Both the position numbers and the translations under genes were made by a program. From Glandiceps talaboti (Eukaryota; Hemichordata; Enteropneusta; Spengelidae): a DNA stretch of 64,000 bases. Below the pieces are notes generated by a model, which did not search any database, was not told the origin of the DNA, and was given only the letters and a program-made list of their open reading frames with translations. The stretch spans positions 5,922,953-5,986,952 of the forward strand of contig NC_135571.1 in the NCBI RefSeq assembly GCF_964340395.1, written 5' to 3'. Shown here one piece after another: positions 12,350 to 23,562 of the stretch (its first letter is position 1; the number at the start of each line of letters is the position of its first letter).

Positions 12350-12659
12350 GATAGGTAATAGTGTGGCCGAATAGGCTATACATGTACCTTAGAGTCCAAT
12401 TGAAGTATTTTACATACATGCAGTTTGGCTGTTCAGGTTACACCATAGTTAGTAAGATGCAGTGTTACTGTCAGACACCGTGTGCACCCTACATGTATCA
12501 GCCACCACAGAGTACTGGTACTTACGTCTTAATGTCCATACAAGTTTGATTTCCTCAAAGCAAGTTACGTAAATGTGAATTCTTTCAGCTTGGTTGCATG
12601 TGATGAAATTGATACACAAATTTGATGACAGGAAATGGATGGAAAATGTTCTAATTTGT

Positions 12660-13020
12660 ATTACCTCGAAATAGATGATATCAGTGAAAACTAGACCCCT
12701 TAGGCTAGTAAGAATTGTAGCATCACCTTGGAATAGATTGTATCATTAAAAACTAGATCCCCTAGCCTAGTAAGAATTGTAGCATCACCTTGGAATAGAT
12801 TGTATCATTAAAAACTAGATCCTCTAGCTGAGTAAGAATTGTGCCATCACCTTGAAATATCACTGAAAATTAAACCTATCCAAGTAAGAATTGTAAAATC
12901 ACCTTGGAATAGACTGTATCACTAAAACCTAGACCCCCTAGCCCAGTAAGGAATGTAATATCATCTTGGAAAAGATTGCATCACTAAAGACTAGGACCCC
13001 CTAGTGAAGTAGAATTGATA
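12660..13020. repeat. tandem array, 62-bp unit, about six copies
   Basis: The phrases AAGAATTGTAGCATCACC, TTGGAATAGATTGTATCA and AAAACTAGA-CCCCTAG recur at a period of exactly 62 bp in the first units. Later units are more diverged. Confidence 0.9.
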
Positions 13021-14400
13021 TGGCTATGTAAAGACCCCCTAGGTTTGTGAAAAGATGGCTCTGATTGAAATCAACAATTGGAATTTTGATTCATCATTGA
13101 CCTAAGCTGAAATAAAACAGGTTTATATGTCATCGCAGTAAAAGTACCAGAGAACAAGTGATACAAGTATACACAGTAGAAGAGTGAAATAAGAACCGTA
13201 GAAATGTCAGTACTGACAATCCAAAGATACACAAAATAGTTTGCCTAGAATGTAAGGCTACAGATCACCTACTTACTAATACAGTGCTGGCTATTCTTCA
13301 TTTGCAAAATTGTTTAAAAATCTGGCATACCAATTTTTACGTTTACTAACCATACCCATCCCCTGGTATTGACCTGTATAATAATATCTACTGTTCGTAA
13401 TGTTTTTCCTCCAAATAACTTAATAAGAGTTTTTCGCATTTGAACTCAACGTTCGATCATAATCGGTTAGCATTCACTTCATCTGCCAGCTTGGCTATTC
13501 TATCTTCTACATGGCTTCCCCCTTCAACCATGTCATAGTTGCGTAGAGTCCACACACGATTACATGTACATGTAATTACATGCATTATGTAACACTGCGT
13601 ATGAGGGGTAACAAACGATAATCCGAATAGCCAAATAGAACTCGGAGAACTTTTTTTTTTACATCAGTCTGAGGAGTATCACAGATAAAATTAATTATAA
13701 TAAACTTAATGAATATTTATAGAGATGGGCACTACATGTAGGTCCAATTTCCTTTGTTTTAATTTGGACCTAATGTCCACGTTAGTTAGGACTGGTTTTG
13801 ACAAGGAACAGTTTTCTGCACACCAATACATGTACCGTAAAACACATCTTGTTGTTCAGCCATCTCCCCATGATATCATAGCTGATAGTGCAGCATAACA
13901 TTCCATTTCTTATGGACTAACTGAAGCTTTGTTGAAATTACAAGAAAACTACTCAATGCAAATTTGATCTCTTTTATAAATCTGAACTTTTGAAAACCAA
14001 AAATAGACAGATTTGTGATGCATACAATTCCGAAAATATACCACACAAGTGAAAAATCAATCTATTTCCTCATCCAAACAAATTACTCGAAACATTTCAC
14101 AACAGAAGACGAAGCTGTGATCAATAGATAAATGGATTCTATGTTACTGTCATTGAATATAGGACACATTACAGTTTTGCGGAAAGTGTCAACGGAAATG
14201 TCTGTTTTGAGATGTGTGGTTGTGAAGATCTTCACTATGCATTCAAAGAATAAGATTAAAGATATTGACAGCCATAAACATGCTTCAAAAGTGATGCTAT
14301 TATACATAATGTACAATGAGTGATTAGACTTTCAGTGCCGTTGTCGTTCGATTCGTAGCATGAACCCCGCAGTCTAATACTGTGAAAACCCTAGCCAGTA
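13021..14400. other. no gene seen
   Basis: AT-rich sequence with several TACATGTA palindromes (for example near 13565). No array or exon-like frame recognised. Confidence 0.5.
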
Positions 14401-14500
14401 CCCAGGGACTCAGTCTGGACTCCAACTGTGGTCTACTAACTGGTTACTGGTTAGTGAGTAGACCACAGTTGGAATCCAGTAACCAGGGACTCTGACATAA
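14401..14500. repeat. hairpin with 17-bp perfect arms
   Basis: TCCAACTGTGGTCTACT (14421-14437) is exactly reverse-complementary to 14457-14473, leaving a 19-base loop. Outside the arms, CCAGGGACT occurs as a direct repeat at 14402 and 14483. It could be a small foldback insertion or a structured RNA. Confidence 0.85.
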
Positions 14501-14560
14501 AACTTTGTTTGTTTATAGAAATGTATGCAACTTACATGTACAGGTACCAAATATAATTAT

Positions 14561-14705
14561 ATTATTCTCCAAGTTTTTCTTTATTCAGCCAGAAACTAAT
14601 CATGACCTAAGGGTTGTCACTATGAGTCGGGCGATTCATAAGGACAAGGGCTCCTTAGGTCACTCATATTTTTTTGACTGAATGAATAAAAATATTGGGG
14701 GATAG
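14561..14705. mobile_element. palindromic MITE, family 1, copy 2
   Basis: Same architecture as copy 1: an ATTATTCTCCAAGTTTTTC end, TTTATTCAGCC, an inner ATGACCTAAGGG / CCTTAGGTCA inverted pair, then GACTGAATGAATAAA and an AATATTGGGGGATA end. The centre differs from copy 1. Confidence 0.8.
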
Positions 14706-15095
14706 TATCTAAATATTCATCCATTCTATATCCGTTATCAACATGTCATAACAATTGCCTACATGTTGTTTGTGTCTTTCTTAGTTAGCGAAAAGCTTGG
14801 TTTCTACCAGTTCAAATGATATATAAATTTAAGTACTGAATAGAATTTTAGGTCTCTAATTAAGTGTGTAAATACAGAAACGCCAAAATGTATACTTTTT
14901 GTGAAAAGTCTGCCAGTCTGTCTCTTGCTTCGTCAAAAGTAAAAAAAAAGCGTCAAAAGCCTTAGGATATATTTATCATCATAAAATGAATAAGAAATGG
15001 CTAATTTGATTTCCTGTCATATGACAAGTGGGTACATGAAATATTTCAGTTTTTTTCGTTCAATTTTTGGTTTCATTGCAGTTCACAAATCGTAA
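14706..15095. other. spacer, nothing recognised
   Basis: AT-rich; no coding or structural signal seen. Confidence 0.4.
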
Positions 15096-15260
15096 TGGTT
15101 CTGGTGTTGTTTCCAAGCAAATTGGTGTAGTTGCAGTTCCCAGACTGTGACAGTTCTGGTGTTGTTTCCAAGCAAATTGGTGTAGTTGCAGTTCCCAAGC
15201 TGTGACAGTTCTGTTGTTGTTTCCAAGCAAATTGGTTTAGTTGCAGTTCTTAAATAGTGG
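15096..15260. repeat. tandem array, 55-bp unit, three copies
   Basis: GTTCTG(G/T)TGTTGTTTCCAAG followed by CAAATTGGTGTAGTTGCAG recurs at a 55-bp period with few changes. Confidence 0.93.
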
Positions 15261-15656
15261 CCATATCGCATTACTCTAACCATGCATACAGATATAAAAT
15301 TTGCTTCTGTAAGTTAAATGAAAGTTTATAGCCTGTATTATGTGTGTCTGGCACCAGTGCAAGTGTAACTGAGCCTTGGGACACCTGTCATGCATACACA
15401 GTACAACCTTTAAATGACGCAAACAAACACCGGTATTATTTCCACATGGTGAAATAAATGCTGTGTGAAAATACCCGCACAATGCATAAAGTAGCCTAAG
15501 GTGTATAGGTTAGCTATCTATATTGCAACAGATTTTATTGACATTGTTATGTGCTTGTTTATTCTTTGTAACATTAGTTGCACACGTTTTCAGTATCACT
15601 GTATCTAGTGACACCATGCTTTTTGCATGACTTAAACTTAAAGCCATAACAGAGTT

Positions 15657-15675
15657 GGGGGGGGGGGGGGGGGGG
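15657..15675 (+). repeat. poly(G) run of 19
   Basis: Uninterrupted G tract followed by GAGAGA. Homopolymer length is likely unreliable in the assembly. Confidence 0.9.
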
Positions 15676-16429
15676 AGAGAAAATGGGCGACTTTAAAAAC
15701 TCCTGAAAATGTGATGGAAAACTCCTGGGAAGTCCTGGAATTTTATTTGAATTTTAAAAACATAAATTTGAATGTGTCTCATTTAGAAAACCCACTGTGG
15801 TACAAAACTTGTCAGAAATTCAACCACTTTTGTACTAATTTACTGAAGAAGAAAAAAGAGAGACAAACATTTAACAATATTAGTTGTAATTAGTGTAAAT
15901 TTCACCTTATAATTTGCTTTATCTTTAATTAACGATAAATTTAATTATCGTGGTCATTGCCTGCAGCAATGTAATGAGAGTGAGATGCTAATTAACTTTC
16001 AAGTCTGTCATTGAGATGCCTTCATATTGCTGTCTTAAATAGTAGTAAAGGAACATGGAAAAAGGAAACAAATGTTGTACATTGTCACTTCCGATGATAC
16101 ACATTCCTGTGCAGATTCACCCCCCCCCCCCACCCCCCACCCCCCTTCTGATATATACTGATATATACTCACTTCGGTAGCTGTGTGATTGTTGGATTTG
16201 TTCTTACATTTGTCTGACTGTGTACATCATGTATTTACTTAACTTTCTTCAGATTAGAATTAAAATCTAGATTTGAAAAAGTGATTATTTAGCAGAGCTG
16301 TAAAAAGTTGCTTCGCAACAAAGACTGATCCCATATAACTCTAATGGTACTCAGGATTGACCTGTCTAAATACTAATGTGGTACATTCAATCGTCTCTAA
16401 CCACTCTAAAAAGAGATCTTAAGATTCAA
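15676..16429. other. spacer with a C-rich tract
   Basis: Contains a C-rich block at 16119-16145 (two long C runs separated by A). A 60-codon frame near 15711 is AT-rich with no family resemblance. No gene recognised. Confidence 0.45.
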
Positions 16430-16760
16430 TGGTGTATATAGTGTTTTTTCTAAGGTTGGGGAACCCCGGTAACAGAAAGGGAGAAAGGGGTAAAATAGCA
16501 CTGTTTCCCCATATAGTCTATGGTGATTTTGTTTGAGAACCCATGTAAAATGACATGGGAACCCCAGTAACAGAAAGGGAGAAAGGAGGTAGAAATGGCA
16601 GTGTTTCTCCATAGAGTCTATGACAATTTTGTTTGGGAACCCAGATAAAATGACACGGAGCCCCTGTAGATTTTACCTACTTACGCCTGTAGCAAAAACA
16701 CTGGTACAAAATGTAGGGAACCCTATTAAAATGACATGGAAACTCAGGTAGATTTTACCT
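16430..16760 (-). repeat. dispersed tandem repeat, family 2 (reverse orientation)
   Basis: Repeated phrases GGGAACCC, GTAACAGAAAGGGAGAAAGG, CTGTTTCCCCATA and AGTCTATGG form units of about 100-115 bp. The same family lies in opposite orientation at 27215-27570, with partial relatives near 47400-47500 and 60050-60365. Interior and ends contain GCAAAAACACT. Confidence 0.85.
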
Positions 16761-16794
16761 ACTTACCGCTCGTAGCAAAAACTTTATGACAACA

Positions 16795-16913
16795 CTAGAC
16801 TTGAATTAGTTTAACACATTGCTGCACATTTAACTGTACAGCGCCTCTGAACTCTACTTCGTATTGGATACAGGTGCTCTATAAATTTTTTGATTGATTG
16901 ATTGATTGATTGC
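16795..16913 (+). mobile_element. retroposon 3' tail with (GATT)n
   Basis: TGTACAGCGCCTCTGAACT followed by TACTTCG.. and GGTGCTCTATAAA, then TTGATTGATTGATTGATTG. GCGC..CTATAAA followed by a tetranucleotide tail is typical of many SINE/LINE 3' ends. The CTCTGAACTTTACTT phrase recurs beside the microsatellites at 19590 and 20259. Confidence 0.55.
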
Positions 16914-17149
16914 TTTTAACCATGCTTTCCGTAGCATATTTGTAAAATTTGAAAAACATGCTAGTTGTTCAATTACTGAAGAAGAATTACAGACAAACAT
17001 TTAAGAAAATGAGTTGTAATCTTCAAGATTTCACTCATAATTAGTGTCTTGAATTGAAATAACTGGAGAGGATTGAGAGACAAATTAAGATTAGTCGTGA
17101 ATAGAAGAGATGTCATTGTTTTGTGATTAGTTAATCTTGAATTAAATTA

Positions 17150-17830
17150 CTGAAGGGGACTTTAGAGGAATACTAAAAGAAGTTGTTAGACTTGGCTATC
17201 TCGCTCGACATACTGGGACAACAGAGATTGTCAAGACAGATATGCCAGCCTCCTGGCTAGAATAGAAGAGATGGCATTGGTTATAATTAGCTAGCTGTGA
17301 ATAGAATAGTGTAGAACTTAGAAGGATATATCCATGGCATTGGAACAGGGTGAAGAAACATCTTGAGATTTGAATCCATGGGTAGCTTTAAGACTATGAG
17401 TAGAGTAACTCAGTTTAACAGTCGTGAGACTCGGCTGTCTGGCTCAACATACTGGACAGATATTGCCATCCCAGATAGCCAAGAATACGTATGTATGTTG
17501 GCTAGAACTAATACATGTAGAAGAGAGAAGGTAGTATTGTTATAATTATGTAGCTATGAGTATATGTAGAATTGCTCCTGAGACTTGGCTACCCGGCTCA
17601 ACATACTGGACAGACATTGCCATACCAGATATCTAAGTACATTGGAGGATAAAAGAGAAAAGGTAGTATTGTTATAATTAGGTAGTTGTGGTACAAAAAT
17701 GTATGTACATGTAGAGGTACTCCTGAGACTTAGCTACCTGGCTCAACATACAAATTACAATGTACTAGCTGGACACACATTGTCAAATCTGATAGCCAAG
17801 TATCTAGGGTAGAGATACTATAATTAGCTA
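17150..17830. repeat. tandem array, unit about 120-160 bp, four to five copies
   Basis: Units carry GAGACTTGGCTACCCGGCTC, ACATACTGGACAGA, CATTGCCA..CCAGATA and AGGTAGTATTGTTATAATTA in the same order. Confidence 0.8.
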
Positions 17831-18353
17831 ATCATGAATTGATTACCACATTGCTAATTAGCTTCTGAATACATACACTGGTCAGTACATCATACGCTTG
17901 ATCAGACACTATGACAGCAATCAGCTTCTGTATATGCCACACACTATGCTTGGCCTTGTAACAGGTAGACTTCGAGAGCCAAGTGTTATGTAAGTGTGAT
18001 TGTCCGTGCACAGGACCACATGAATATTTCATTAGTCTGAGTATTTTGCCAGACAGAAATATTGTTATAAGTGTGAGACTGGGCAGTCAATAAAGAAAGA
18101 GAGAGAGAGACATGAATACTTAATACGTGTGAGAAAATAGGAAAGGAGGGCTTGAAGTAGGGAGTGAGGGAGGGAGGGAGGAGAGAGTTAGGTAGTGAGG
18201 GTGGGAGGGTAGGAAGGAGAGAGACAGAGGGAAGCTGTATGTTTTTGTTATGACTGCGTGTTTCAAGTGTTTGTCTGTCAACATGTGTACTGTATTGATG
18301 AGATAACTAAAGACCTTTGTGACTACCACATGTACATTTATGTGTTTGTGAAG
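17831..18353. other. spacer with purine-rich tract
   Basis: No gene seen. 18094-18115 is (GA)n and 18145-18235 is strongly purine-rich (GGGAGGGAGG type) on the + strand. Confidence 0.5.
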
Positions 18354-18835
18354 TAGCCCACACTCCTGTGATTACATGTTTATTCGATAGCTCACACCCC
18401 TGCGATTATGCTACATACTACATTGTATGTATGCTGTATTTATGCCATAGCTGACACTCCTGTGATTACAGCATATACTATATACACTTATGTATGCCGT
18501 ATTCATGCCATAGCTCACACTCCTGTGATTACAGCATATACTACATGTATATACACATATGTATTTATGCCATAGCTGACACTCCTGTGATTACAGCATA
18601 TACTATATACACATATGTATGCCGTATTTATGTCATAGCTCACACTCCTGTGATTACAGCATATACTATATACACATATGTATGCCGTATTTATGCCATA
18701 GCTGACACTCCTGTGATTACAGCATACATGTATACTATATACACATATATATGCCTTATTCATACCATAGCTCACACTCCTGTGATTACAGCATATACTA
18801 TATACACATATGTATGCTGTATTCATGCAATATTT
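18354..18835. repeat. tandem array, mostly 63-bp unit, about eight copies
   Basis: CACTCCTGTGATTACAGCAT, ACTATATACACATATGTATG and CCGTATTTATGCCATAGCT recur, mostly at 63 bp with one 52-bp unit. Because 63 is a multiple of three, both strands give repetitive open frames of over 100 codons. These are by-products, not genes. Confidence 0.95.
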
Positions 18836-19415
18836 GGGAAGACTTGATCAGTTCAGGAAAGAACTCATTTGAGACCGTAATCATGGCAGGGAATATTAAT
18901 GAAACTAGGGAGTCGATCATGATATGGTGCAGTCCATTTGTCTTAAGCCATCCATCATTCTCGCATCACAGACCAGACGCGGTTGACAGCATTACAGATC
19001 AATGGTTCTGTAGATTTGGAAACCGATGAATTGCCAATCTAGGCAACTAGACAGCCACTCAGACAGTCCAACTATTAGCAGCATCATTATATACATGTAG
19101 TCTATTAATGTAAGAAGCAGTATGCCCTTTAAGACAGACATTTTTTGCGAGAATGACTGTTCATGAAAATTTCTACTCACAGAGTCAAAAAATTTCTTGT
19201 AAGTTAATCCCAAATTTCAACCCCCCACCCCCCCATGATACACCCCTGATGATGCTCAAAAGCGTGCTAAAAGATGATATGGAATATGATTGTTCAGTTG
19301 CGTATTCAAAATAAAATGCTTTCTTTTTTATGCCATACATGTACGTGTAGTCATGGTGTAGGTACATTGTATAATCTCTTAGGCTGTAAGATATATGTCA
19401 TTCCACCCTATCAAC
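18836..19415. other. spacer, no gene seen
   Basis: Unique sequence with a C-rich patch at 19220-19235. Open frames of 60-92 codons show no recognisable family. Confidence 0.45.
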
Positions 19416-20084
19416 CAGCACTCACTATGATTTAAAATCCTTCTAAGGTTGAACAATGCAAATGTATCTTTGGAACAAATTTCTACTAGAGTCTGTCGGT
19501 AATGATGGAACACAACAGTCAGTACCTTCAGGAAGAATCTTATATTAGAGTTTTATTGTAGATGTACAAATGTAAATTGTCTCTGAACTTTACTTACCAG
19601 TATAGGAATTATTGATTGATTGATTGATTGATGAATGGATGGATGGATGGATGGATGGATGGATGTGTGTATGTGTGTATGTATGTATGTATGTATGTAT
19701 GTATGTATGTATGTATGTATGTATGTATGTATGTATGTATGTATGTATGTATGTATGTATGTATGTATGTATGTGTGTGTGTATGTATGTATGTATGTAT
19801 GTATATATGTATGTATGTATGTATGTTTATGTATGTATGTATGTATGTATGTATGTATGTATGTATGTATGTATGTATGTACATACATACGTATGTACGT
19901 ACGTACGTACGTACGTACGTACAGACGGACGGACGGACAGACGGATGGATGGATTGATTGTAGTCTAGGTGTATCTATTAGTGAGTATAAACCATATATA
20001 TACATATTCATGTAATGAACGTAAATATTAGAATCACTACTATGTTTGATTATATCAAGTGTTATCATTTTACATCCATTTATA
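19416..20084. repeat. tandem segmental duplication, copy 1 (669 bp)
   Basis: A unit that begins CAGCACTCACTATGAT, contains a retroposon-like tail (CTCTGAACTTTACTTACC.., then GATT units), a long (GATG/GTAT/TACG/GACG) compound microsatellite, and a unique flank ending near TTACATCCATTTATA. It is repeated almost exactly in the next 697 bp. Confidence 0.97.
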
Positions 20085-20784
20085 CAGCACTCACTATGAT
20101 TTAAAATCCTTCTAAGGTTGAACAATGCAAATGTATCTTTGGAACAAATTTCTACTAGAGTCTGTCGGTAATGATGGAACACAACAGTCAGTACCTTCAG
20201 GAAGAATCTTATATTAGAGTTTTATTGTAGATGTACAAATGTAAATTGTCTCTGAACTTTACTTACCAGTATAGGAATTATTGATTGATTGATTGATTGA
20301 TGAATGGATGGATGGATGGATGGATGGATGGATGTGTGTATGTGTGTATGTATGTATGTATGTATGTATGTATGTATGTATGTATGTATGTATGTATGTA
20401 TGAATGTATGTATGTATGTATGTATGTATGTATGTATGTATGTATGTATGTATGTATGTATGTATGTGTGTGTGTATGTATGTATGTATGTATGTATATA
20501 TGTATGTATGTATGTATGTTTATGTATGTATGTATGTATGTATGTATGTATGTATGTATGTATGTATGTATGTATGTACATACATACGTATGTACGTACG
20601 TACGTACGTACGTACGTACAGACGGACGGACGGACAGACGGATGGATGGATTGATTGTAGTCTAGGTGTATCTATTAGTGAGTATAAACCATATATATAC
20701 ATATTCATGTAATGAACGTAAATATTAGAATCACTACTATGTTTGATTATATCAAGTGTTATCATTTTACATCCATTTATACAG
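20085..20784. repeat. tandem segmental duplication, copy 2
   Basis: Near-identical to 19416-20084 in all non-microsatellite sequence. The tetranucleotide run is 28 bp longer and carries one ATGA interruption near 20402. Identity of the flanks implies a very recent event or an assembly duplication. Confidence 0.97.
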
Positions 20785-21004
20785 TAATGATCTACATGTA
20801 CAATTGAAATGACAGACTGATCTCCAGTGACCAATAAACCTTTATAAGAAACACAAAATTCAAATAAACTTTGTTTATGGAGTGTGAATTTTGTTACAGA
20901 GTGTGACAATGTATGAGTCACCATGTCATCTACAGAACAAGTCATCATTGAATACAGTTAGGAATAATGTATTGTCATTTAGTATACCGATCTGTCTTCA
21001 GTCA
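20785..21004. other. short spacer before minisatellite
   Basis: Contains GTCAGTGCAGTGCATAT at its right end, the phrase that also starts the 205-bp units at 22460 and 22670. Confidence 0.5.
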
Positions 21005-22275
21005 GTGCAGTGCATATATTTGTATATCTGAGAGTGTGTATATACTTGTATATCTGAGTGTGTATACTTGTATAGCTGAGAGTGTGTATATACTTGTATA
21101 TCTGAGAGTGTGTATATACTTGTATATCTGAGAGTGTGTATATACTTGTATATCTGAGAGTGTGTATATACTTGTATATCTGAGAGTGTGTATATACTTG
21201 TATAGCTGAGAGTGTGTATATACTTGTATATCTGAGAGTGTTATATACTTGTGTAGCTGAGAGTGCATATACTTGTATAGCTGAGTGTGTATATACTTGT
21301 ATATCTGAGTGTGTGTATATACTTGTATATCTGAGAGTGTGTATATACTTGTATATCTGAGAGTGTGTATATACTTGTATAGCTGAGAGTGTGTATATAC
21401 TTGTATATCTGAGAGTGTTATATACTTGTGTAGCTGAGAGTGCATATACTTGTATATCTGAGTGTGTGTATATACTTGTATATCTGAGTGTGTGTATATA
21501 CTTGTATAGCTGAGAGTGTGTATATACTTGTATAGCTGAGAGTGTGTATATACTTGTATAGCTGAGAGTGTGTATATACTTGTATAGCTGAGAGTGTGTA
21601 TATACTTGTATAGCTGAGAGTGTGTATATACTTGTATAGCTGAGAGTGTGTATATACTTGTATAGCTGAGAGTGTGTATATACTTGTATAGCTGAGAGTG
21701 TGTATATACTTGTATAGCTGAGAGTGTGTATATACTTGTATAGCTGAGAGTGTGTATATACTTGTATATCTGAGAGTGTGTATATACTTGTATAGCTGAG
21801 AGTGTGTATATACTTGTATAGCTGAGAGTGTGTATATACTTGTATATCTGAGAGTGTGTATATACTTGTATATCTGAGAGTGTGTATATACTTGTATAGC
21901 TGAGAGTGTGTATATACTTGTATATCTGAGAGTGTGTATATACTTGTATAGCTGAGAGTGTGTATATACTTGTATAGCTGAGAGTGTGTATATACTTGTA
22001 TATCTGAGAGTGTGTATATACTTGTATATCTGAGAGTGTGTATATACTTGTATATCTGAGAGTGTGTATATACTTGTATATCTGAGAGTGTGTATATACT
22101 TGTATAGCTGAGAGTGTGTATATACTTGTATAGCTGAGAGTGTGTATATACTTGTATAGCTGAGAGTGTGTATATACTTGTATAGCTGAGAGTGTGTATA
22201 TACTTGTATAGCTGAGAGTGTGTATATACTTGTATAGCTGAGAGTGTGTATATACTTGTATAGCTGAGAGTGTGT
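21005..22275. repeat. 26-bp minisatellite, about 48 units
   Basis: The unit is AGCTGAGAGTGTGTATATAC plus TTGTAT, with a main alternative in which AGCTGAG is ATCTGAG. A few units have lost AG or have GTGTAGCTG. 26 is not a multiple of three, so three units make a 26-residue cycle and every minus-strand frame runs through the same cycle. The 450-codon minus frame (21002-22354) is explained by this and is not called a gene. Confidence 0.98.
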
Positions 22276-22990
22276 ATATATACAGTGTATATGTGTATCT
22301 GAGAGTATGTAGAATTTCAAAACTGCTGCCAAATGCCAACACACATATGGTCAAATATACTGTTTACACCTGTCAAAGATTTGTCAACGGTTGGAGATCA
22401 GTAGAAAAAATGTAAAGACATTTTAAGAAATCTGTAATATCTATAGATACATGTAGATGTCATCAGTCAGTGCAGTGCATTTATATACAATGTGTATCTG
22501 AGAGTAGGCAGAATTTAGAAAATGTTGCAGAATGCCAACACATGTGTACATATGGTAAAATATGATGTTGACACCTGTCAAAGATTTGTCAATGGTTGGA
22601 GATAAGGAGAAAGACTATATTTACAATTTGAAGACATTTTAAGATGTAATACCTATACATGTATCTGGCTTCAGTCATTGCAGTGCATATATACCGTGTA
22701 CATTTTGTGTATTTGAGAGTGTGTAGAATTTAGAAAATGTAGCTGAATGCCAACACACTACATGTATGTGTACACAATGTACATGTAATATCATGTTTAC
22801 ATCTGTCAAGATTTATCAGTGGTTGGAGATAAGGAGAAATACTAGTATTTACAATTTAAAGACGTCTTGAGACATCTGTAACACCTCTTCAATCACTTGC
22901 ATGATATTATGTACATCTTGGAGTGTAGAATTTAGAAAATGCTGTGGAATGCTAACACACTACATGTACATGCATGTGTATGTATTGTCT
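22276..22990. repeat. tandem array, unit about 205 bp, about four copies
   Basis: Units carry a TGTATCTGAGAGT phrase, AGAATTTAGAAAATG, GAATGCCAACACA, CACCTGTCAAAGATTTGTCA, GGTTGGAGATAAGGAG and TCAGTCAGTGCAGTGCAT in order. The first phrase equals the core of the neighbouring 26-bp minisatellite. Confidence 0.88.
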
Positions 22991-23152
22991 TTGAACAGAA
23001 AATATGGATTATGTACCCTGGTTGTTCTACATCACAACAACATGTGTCTACATCACTGGTTGTGCAGTGCTCGAAATATGAGTCAAAATGTTGCAAATTG
23101 TCATTATTTTTCCAGATTTTTCATAAATTATGCCTGAGGAGGTATAATTTAT

Positions 23153-23562
23153 ATTATTCCCCAATATTTTTCTTCATTCAGCCGGAAAATGCTCATGACC
23201 TTGGGTGTTGTCACTTATAGTCACTAGATGAATAGTTACTAGCCCCCCCTTAGATCACAAATAGTAGTGACTAGCCCCCTTAGGTCAGTGTTGTCACTAG
23301 GAGTTGTCAAATGAGTAGTGGCTAGCCCCCTTAGGTCACAGGTAGTAGTGACTAGCCCCTTTACATGTAGGTCACAATAGTGACTAGCCCCTTTAGGTCA
23401 CAAGTAATAGTGACTAGCCCCTTTAGGTCACAAGTAATAGTGACTAGACCACTTAGGTCACAGGTAATAGTGACTAGACCCCTTAGGTCACAAGTAATAG
23501 TGACTAGCCCCCTTAAGTTACAACTATTTTCTTGGATGAATGAAGATAAATTGGAAATAATA
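23153..23562. mobile_element. palindromic MITE, family 1, copy 3, internally expanded
   Basis: Ends match copies 1 and 2: ATATTATTCCCCAATATTTT, TTCATTCAGCC on the left and GGATGAATGAAGATAAA, TTGGAAATAATAT on the right. Between them a 30-40-bp motif (TAGGTCACAAGTAATAGTGA followed by CTAGCCCCT) is repeated about nine times from 23221 to 23520, enlarging the element from about 150 to about 410 bp. Confidence 0.85.

Noticed and set aside
21418-22344. 308- and 450-codon minus frames as a repeat-protein gene
   Set aside because: Explained by the stop-free 26-bp minisatellite unit; no promoter, signal peptide or non-repeat domain.
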